Positions 60,357 through 64,000 of a DNA stretch of 64,000 bases are shown piece by piece. Position 1 is the stretch's first letter, and the number at the start of each line of letters is the position of its first letter. Source of the DNA: Candidatus Pelagisphaera phototrophica (lineage in GTDB: Bacteria; Verrucomicrobiota; Verrucomicrobiia; Opitutales; Opitutaceae); the NCBI RefSeq assembly GCF_014529625.1, contig NZ_CP076039.1, forward strand, positions 1,302,001-1,366,000, read 5' to 3'. The position numbers and the translations under genes were made by a program. The notes beneath the pieces were generated by a model. It saw nothing but the letters and a program-made list of their open reading frames with translations. It searched no databases and was not told where the DNA came from.

Positions 60357-61169
60357 TTATTGTCCGAGCAAACGAAGAGCGATGGCACTCGAAGCGTTTG
60401 CTTGACCAAGCATGGCCGAACCTGCCTGTACGAGGATGTTGGCACGAGCCAACTGAGTCGATTCGGTGGCAACGTCCACATCGATAATGCGGCTGTTTGC
60501 TGCTTCCAGATTCTGTTTATTGACGGTCAACATGTCAGAAGCGAATGACAACTGACTTGATTGGGCGCCATTTTGAGCGCGAAGCGTCGCAACGTTCTCA
60601 ATGGCGGTTGTGATCTGTGCGAGTGAAACGTCTGCCAAGTCGGTAGCCGAAGTAGCATTTGTCACCGCATTGCCCAATGCCGCTTGATTGATAGTTACTG
60701 AAGATCCGCCACTTTCAGTTGTTGCTACAGATAACGTAGTAGCTGAAGAGCCTGAACTGAAGAGAGATACTCCATTGAAGGTTTCACCTCCAATCGCAGT
60801 GAGCTGCGACTTTAGGGCGTCGAATTCAGTGTCGTAGTTGGCAACGTCCGTCGCGTTCTTGGTGACGTCCGCAGCAAGTGTCTTCAGTTCTGACATGCGG
60901 TCGAGAACCTTACCTGCGATCTGGAATGCACCGTCCTGAGTCTGCAGGAAGGACTGCGCATTCATGAGGTTGGTGTTGACCGCGTCGGTCCGCTTGATAG
61001 CGGCTGACAACTTCATAGATACAGCGAGTCCACCGGCGTCGTCGGACGGGGCGGTAATCCTCAAACCGCTAGACAAGCGGTTCAAGCTTTTCTGCAGCAT
61101 AGTGTTGCTGTTATTGAGGTTATTCTTCGCGATTGTAGCCGCGGAGTTTGTGTTTATTGTAACTGACAT
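60357..61169 (-). CDS. fliC: flagellin (short, D0/D1 only), copy 2
   Basis: A 270-residue flagellin, over 95% identical by eye to copy 1. Both terminal helical domains are complete and the variable domain is minimal (SSGSSATTLSVATTESGGSSV). The C-terminus ANASSAIALRLLGQ is the more canonical of the two, so this may be the major or ancestral filament protein (inference). It has its own leader hairpins and its own terminator, and so is a separate transcription unit from copy 1. Near-identity implies recent duplication or gene conversion. Confidence 0.96.
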   Translation of the reverse strand: MSVTINTNSAATIAKNNLNNSNTMLQKSLNRLSSGLRITAPSDDAGGLAVSMKLSAAIKRTDAVNTNLMNAQSFLQTQDGAFQIAGKVLDRMSELKTLAADVTKNATDVANYDTEFDALKSQLTAIGGETFNGVSLFSSGSSATTLSVATTESGGSSVTINQAALGNAVTNATSATDLADVSLAQITTAIENVATLRAQNGAQSSQLSFASDMLTVNKQNLEAANSRIIDVDVATESTQLARANILVQAGSAMLGQANASSAIALRLLGQ

Positions 61170-61178
61170 ATTATATCA

Positions 61179-61260
61179 TCCTTGACTAAAGCTGTGGCAT
61201 CCTTGCTACAGCGTGCCTGATTAATAGCGCCAGACAACGCTCTCCTTCCGTTGGTGGAAG
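61179..61260 (-). promoter_or_regulatory. flagellin leader with predicted CsrA-type hairpin, copy 2
   Basis: On the minus strand GCTGTAGCA-AGGA-TGCCACAGC (61191-61212, one A-C mismatch) shows CAAGGATG in the loop. A second CAAGGATG lies at the ribosome site (61179-61183 plus flanks), 21 bases away. The upstream hairpin is CTTCC-ACCAAC-GGAAG (61245-61260). Compared with copy 1, one pair in each stem changes on both sides (C-G to U-A in the first, U-A to C-G in the second), supporting selection on the RNA fold. Confidence 0.65.
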
Positions 61261-61934
61261 AAATTCTAGCCGATATTGTGAGGTTTGTTTTAAATCGGCA
61301 TTAAAGTTTTACAATTGGTATCAATCATAGATACGCTTTAGGTTGTATTGTTAGTTTAATACGGGAAATAGGAATGGTTTCGTTTAGCGATTTTAAGTCC
61401 GGATGGAACTGTCTGAATCGGTATTTTCTACTATTTAATTGGTTGTTTCCTCTGTTTGGGTAGTTGGATACTCTAAGAATTACATGCGTGGGAATGCTCA
61501 GTGGTGTTTATCGAACGGTGCGATGTTGCGTTTAGTAATTTGAAGGATAGTACTCAGATGGCGGTGGGTAAAATACTCCATTTGATCCCTTTTTGCGTTC
61601 ATCCTAATCAGTTTAGTTCGTCGGAAAGGCGGAAAAATAACGATCTTTTCTGAAGCGATTTCCACTAGTTCGCGACGGGCTATGTTAAATCGTGTCAGCC
61701 GCACGGGTAATGGCGGTAGGTTATGGCAACAAGTATCGGTCCTCCACAGATAACTTTAGTGTAAAGGGCGTAATTTCGGCAGAAGATTACTTAGTCATGT
61801 AGGACATCCTCTATTGAGCCCTAGATTGGCGACCTCTTCAAGCCGTCTGATTTACGGTATTCCCTACTCAGTTCAGATTCGAACCAACCGCTAAGATGCT
61901 TGCATCTGTCTCCAATTAGTTAGGCTGTTGGTTT
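61261..61934. other. region between flagellin copy 2 and mobA, no gene seen
   Basis: Contains divergent promoter DNA for flagellin copy 2 and mobA. The 24-base element shared with copy 1 is at 61531-61554. A tRNA T-arm-like GGTTCGAATC on the minus strand near 61875 lacks a matching stem. Nothing else recognisable. Confidence 0.4.
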
Positions 61935-62534
61935 ATGAAAAGCAATATTCTGGGCTTAGCATTGGCTGGAGGAACAGGCAGTAGAATGGGTAGGGATAAG
62001 GCGGCACTCACGTTTCATGGAAATTTTAGCCAGCTTGACTATACTTTAGCCGTACTAAACACCTTTTGTTCCACGATTGCGATCTCGGGTCGGGCAGACC
62101 AACGCTATGAAAGAAGAAGTTCATGGGCCCCGCCATTTGTATCAGATGTCGACGGGGTGGAGGGGCCGATGTCTGGAGTTATCGCTGGATTGCGATTTGC
62201 CGGTAATCTTCCGGTTTTAGTATTCGCGTGCGACATGCCACTGGTCGATGCTTCTCTTGTATTGAAATTGCTCTGTCAAAGAAACCCTGAAAAGAGAGCG
62301 AGTTGCTTCATCGGGCAAGATGGGAGGCCAGAGCCGTTATTGGCGGTGTACGAGCCAGATTCATTGAAGGAACTCGAGCAGCTTTCGCACGATGGGATTT
62401 GCAGCTTAAGGCAGTATCTTGAAAGAGCAGAAGTTGAGCATATTTACTGTAAAAGTCCCCAGTTACTTGCGAGTGTAAATACGCCTGAAGACCTGGATTT
62501 AGCGAAGGAACAATTAGCGAAAGAGTCCGTGTAG
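61935..62534 (+). CDS. mobA: molybdenum cofactor guanylyltransferase MobA
   Basis: Transfers GMP from GTP to molybdopterin to make the bis-MGD cofactor. The nucleotide-binding start GLALAGGTGSRMGRDKAALTF is diagnostic, followed by ISGRADQRY, DVDGVEGPMSGVIAGL and the metal-site segment VFACDMPLVD. The C-terminal part has RPEPLLAVYEPDS and VNTPEDLDLAKEQL. 199 residues is normal. The MOSC gene starts directly after the stop codon, so the two form a molybdenum-cofactor unit. Confidence 0.94.
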   Translation: MKSNILGLALAGGTGSRMGRDKAALTFHGNFSQLDYTLAVLNTFCSTIAISGRADQRYERRSSWAPPFVSDVDGVEGPMSGVIAGLRFAGNLPVLVFACDMPLVDASLVLKLLCQRNPEKRASCFIGQDGRPEPLLAVYEPDSLKELEQLSHDGICSLRQYLERAEVEHIYCKSPQLLASVNTPEDLDLAKEQLAKESV

Positions 62535-63038
62535 ATGTCGTCTTTTACGAAAACTAGTATACTAGGTATTTTCATTTCCCCGGGACACGACTTCAAGGGT
62601 AGGCATGGGAAGAGTCGCTTGAACCATGGCAGCGAATCAGTGAACTCGGTAGAATGTTTGGCAGGAAGGGGACTAGTGGGCGACCGGTTTCTTGATTATA
62701 AGGAGAACTTCAAGGGGCAAGTGACATTCTTTGACGTTAATGAAGCAAAGCAGCTTGAAGCCTCACTGGGTCTAAAAGATTTTGATATATCGCAATTGCG
62801 TCGCAATATTCTTATTGAGGGAGCCGAACTAATGCAATGGATTGGTAAGAGCTTTAAGATAGGGGAGGTAGTCTTCGAGGGAGTCGAAGAGTGTGCACCC
62901 TGCTATTGGATGAATGAAGTGCTTGGTCGGGGAGCGGAGACTCTTATGCAAGGTCGAGGCGGCCTTCGTTGCCGCATTTTGGAGCCAGGAACGTTGCGTG
63001 TAGGTCCTGTCGAATTGCAAGGAATCACAAATGGCTAA
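62535..63038 (+). CDS. MOSC domain protein
   Basis: A 167-residue molybdenum-cofactor sulfurase C-terminal-like domain. Motifs are GRGLVGDRFLDYKENFKGQVTFFD, LRRNILIEGAELMQWIGKSFKIGEVVFEGVEECAPCYWMNE with the conserved Cys, and GRGGLRCRILEPGTLRVGP. MOSC proteins bind or deliver Moco or detoxify substrates as YiiM-type enzymes. The start follows the mobA stop with no gap. The stop is overlapped by a small interrupted frame at 63031. Confidence 0.9.
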   Translation: MSSFTKTSILGIFISPGHDFKGRHGKSRLNHGSESVNSVECLAGRGLVGDRFLDYKENFKGQVTFFDVNEAKQLEASLGLKDFDISQLRRNILIEGAELMQWIGKSFKIGEVVFEGVEECAPCYWMNEVLGRGAETLMQGRGGLRCRILEPGTLRVGPVELQGITNG

Positions 63039-63282
63039 TATGAATGCTAATGTGATACTTGATGGAGAGGCGGTTAACTTTGAAGGGCCGAGCCCGTCTA
63101 CCCCTGGCGAAGTGTGGACCCTATTATAAGATAACTTGGGGCAGTCGGGTATTCTGATCGACCGGTTTCTAGTCGATGGAGTTTTGTGGTCGCCTGATCG
63201 CGAGCACAATCAGGCAGCTTGTTTTATAATAAAGGTTTTCGCGACAGGACTTCGGTTTCATAGATTGAAGTGCTCATTGTAG
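63031..63282 (+). pseudogene. small gene interrupted by an in-frame TAA, between MOSC gene and fliD
   Basis: From ATG 63031, overlapping the MOSC stop by 8 bases, one frame reads MANMNANVILDGEAVNFEG...GEVWTLL, then TAA (63127-63129), then DNLGQSGILIDRFLVDGVLWSPDRE and on to TAG 63280-63282. The sequence on both sides of the stop is protein-like and continuous. TAA is one base from GAA, CAA or AAA. It would encode about 83 residues. The family was not identified. Either a recent nonsense mutation or two small frames by chance; the former seems likelier. Confidence 0.4.
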
Positions 63283-63368
63283 ATAGAGTATTTTGGGTCA
63301 ATCTTTGAAATCTTGCTAAAGTTACTCACTCCCCGGTCGAAGCAAAGATAGTCTTGGTAGGGTAACGA

Positions 63369-64000
63369 ATGCAGTTTCAATTAGCAGGTTTAGCGAGCGG
63401 TTTTGATTGGCAATCCATGATTGAGCAATTGATGGCAGCTGAACGTATCCCTCAAGCTCGGCTGAGGACGGAGCAAACCGAAAATAATGACAAACGGGAC
63501 GCTCTAGAGCTCTTGGGAACTAAGCTTGATGCCCTCAACGCGACGGTTGGGAAATTCAGCGATAACGCACTTTTCAATTCCAAAACGACTACCTATTCCG
63601 ATGACGCGCTTGGTATTTCGGCGAGCGCCGGGACATCCGCATCCGAGGGAACCTATGAAGTTAGTGTCACTCAGCTCGCTTCGACCTCCAAAAGGACAGG
63701 GTTGTCTGACATTGGTGGAACGATCGGCGATGCCAACACGGTAATCTCCAACCTGAATCTCGCGACTGCTATTACGGAAGGCACTTTTTTCATAAACGGG
63801 CAGGAGATCACGATTCAGGAAACAGATACCCTCCAAGACGTGTTTGACGGTATTTCGATCGCCACGAGCGGTGTGGTCTCGGCTTCCTATAATAGCATCG
63901 TAGATAAGGTTACCCTAACTAGTTCGTCTGGGGAATTGGAACTGGGCGGCGATTCCGACTCTAGCAACTTTCTATCAGCCCTCAAACTGGATCAAATCGA
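63369..64000 (+). CDS. fliD: flagellar hook-associated protein 2 (filament cap FliD), N-terminal part
   Basis: The frame from ATG 63369 runs off the window end. The N-terminus is typical FliD: LAGLASGFDWQSMIEQLMAAERIPQARLRTEQ, followed by LELLGTKLDALNATVGKF. Then come strand-rich repeats with GTYEVSVTQLASTSKR and the INGQEITI segment of the N-terminal domain. FliD caps the filament and folds the exported flagellin encoded nearby. 210 residues are visible; the C-terminal coiled coil lies outside. Confidence 0.93.
   Translation, partial: MQFQLAGLASGFDWQSMIEQLMAAERIPQARLRTEQTENNDKRDALELLGTKLDALNATVGKFSDNALFNSKTTTYSDDALGISASAGTSASEGTYEVSVTQLASTSKRTGLSDIGGTIGDANTVISNLNLATAITEGTFFINGQEITIQETDTLQDVFDGISIATSGVVSASYNSIVDKVTLTSSSGELELGGDSDSSNFLSALKLDQI

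Noticed and set aside
61866-61890. GGTTCGAATC-like T-arm on the minus strand suggesting a tRNA
   Set aside because: The flanking bases do not pair as a T stem and no acceptor or anticodon arm could be placed.

Overview
The window looks like a chromosomal segment from a flagellated, Gram-negative member of the PVC superphylum, most likely Verrucomicrobiota near Opitutae (inference from gene content, no phylogeny run). Supporting genes are the chlamydial-type diaminopimelate aminotransferase DapL, a class I ribonucleotide reductase whose beta subunit lacks the radical tyrosine as in Chlamydia, an LpxI lipid A enzyme, a FloA/NfeD module, a histone-H1-like Ala/Lys/Pro protein and two flagellins. 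Genes are dense and lie on both strands. GTG and TTG starts occur, Shine-Dalgarno sequences are often weak, and no tRNA, rRNA, CRISPR array or intact transposon was seen.

Layout. 0-3 kb is an AT-rich accessory patch: a family 6 glycosyltransferase overlapping a family 11 fucosyltransferase (a plausible blood-group-like glycan cassette), a 116-bp inverted-repeat element, a sulfotransferase and a gene remnant. 3-8 kb carries nrdB-nrdA. 8-16 kb is a five-gene minus-strand operon (GldA/GldF/GldG-like ABC system, DUF4340 protein, AsmA-like protein). 16-19.5 kb holds birA, nadC and an aldose epimerase. 19.6-23.8 kb is NfeD-NfeD-FloA plus an anchored coiled-coil-type protein and a DUF6941 protein. 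23.8-27 kb is a decaying patch with two pseudogenes (YyaL/DUF255 family and a TIGR04282/DUF2064 glycosyltransferase) around a GT-C-like membrane protein. 27-37.4 kb is metabolic: pyruvate kinase, WalJ-like hydrolase, FolE2, NadA-NadB, a nitroreductase, DapL and SecG. 38-39 kb encodes a tandem ribbon-helix-helix/H1-tail protein. 39-54 kb has xylulokinase, two-domain PPK2, a large conserved unknown, CstA, SppA, SufT, Dus, a bifunctional-nuclease-family protein, LpxI and LeuRS. 54-58.7 kb has an HtrA-type protease, a degenerate HtrA-like paralogue and a membrane-anchored P-loop NTPase. 58.8-64 kb is flagellar and molybdenum-related: two near-identical short flagellins, MobA, a MOSC protein, an interrupted small gene and the start of fliD.

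How genes work together. NadB and NadA make quinolinate from aspartate and NadC converts it to nicotinate mononucleotide, so the quinolinate branch of NAD synthesis is complete here although split in two places. The two flagellins and FliD build the filament and its cap.

The most interesting regulatory signal is in the flagellin leaders. Both 5' regions keep, at identical spacing, a hairpin with AGGA in the loop, a second AAGGA at the ribosome site, and a further upstream hairpin. Both hairpins show compensatory base changes. This is the architecture expected for CsrA repression. Other leads are the Leu-for-Tyr radical site in NrdB, the tandem-RHH/H1-tail protein, the HtrA/pseudo-HtrA pair beside an uncharacterised NTPase, and the GT6-GT11 pair.
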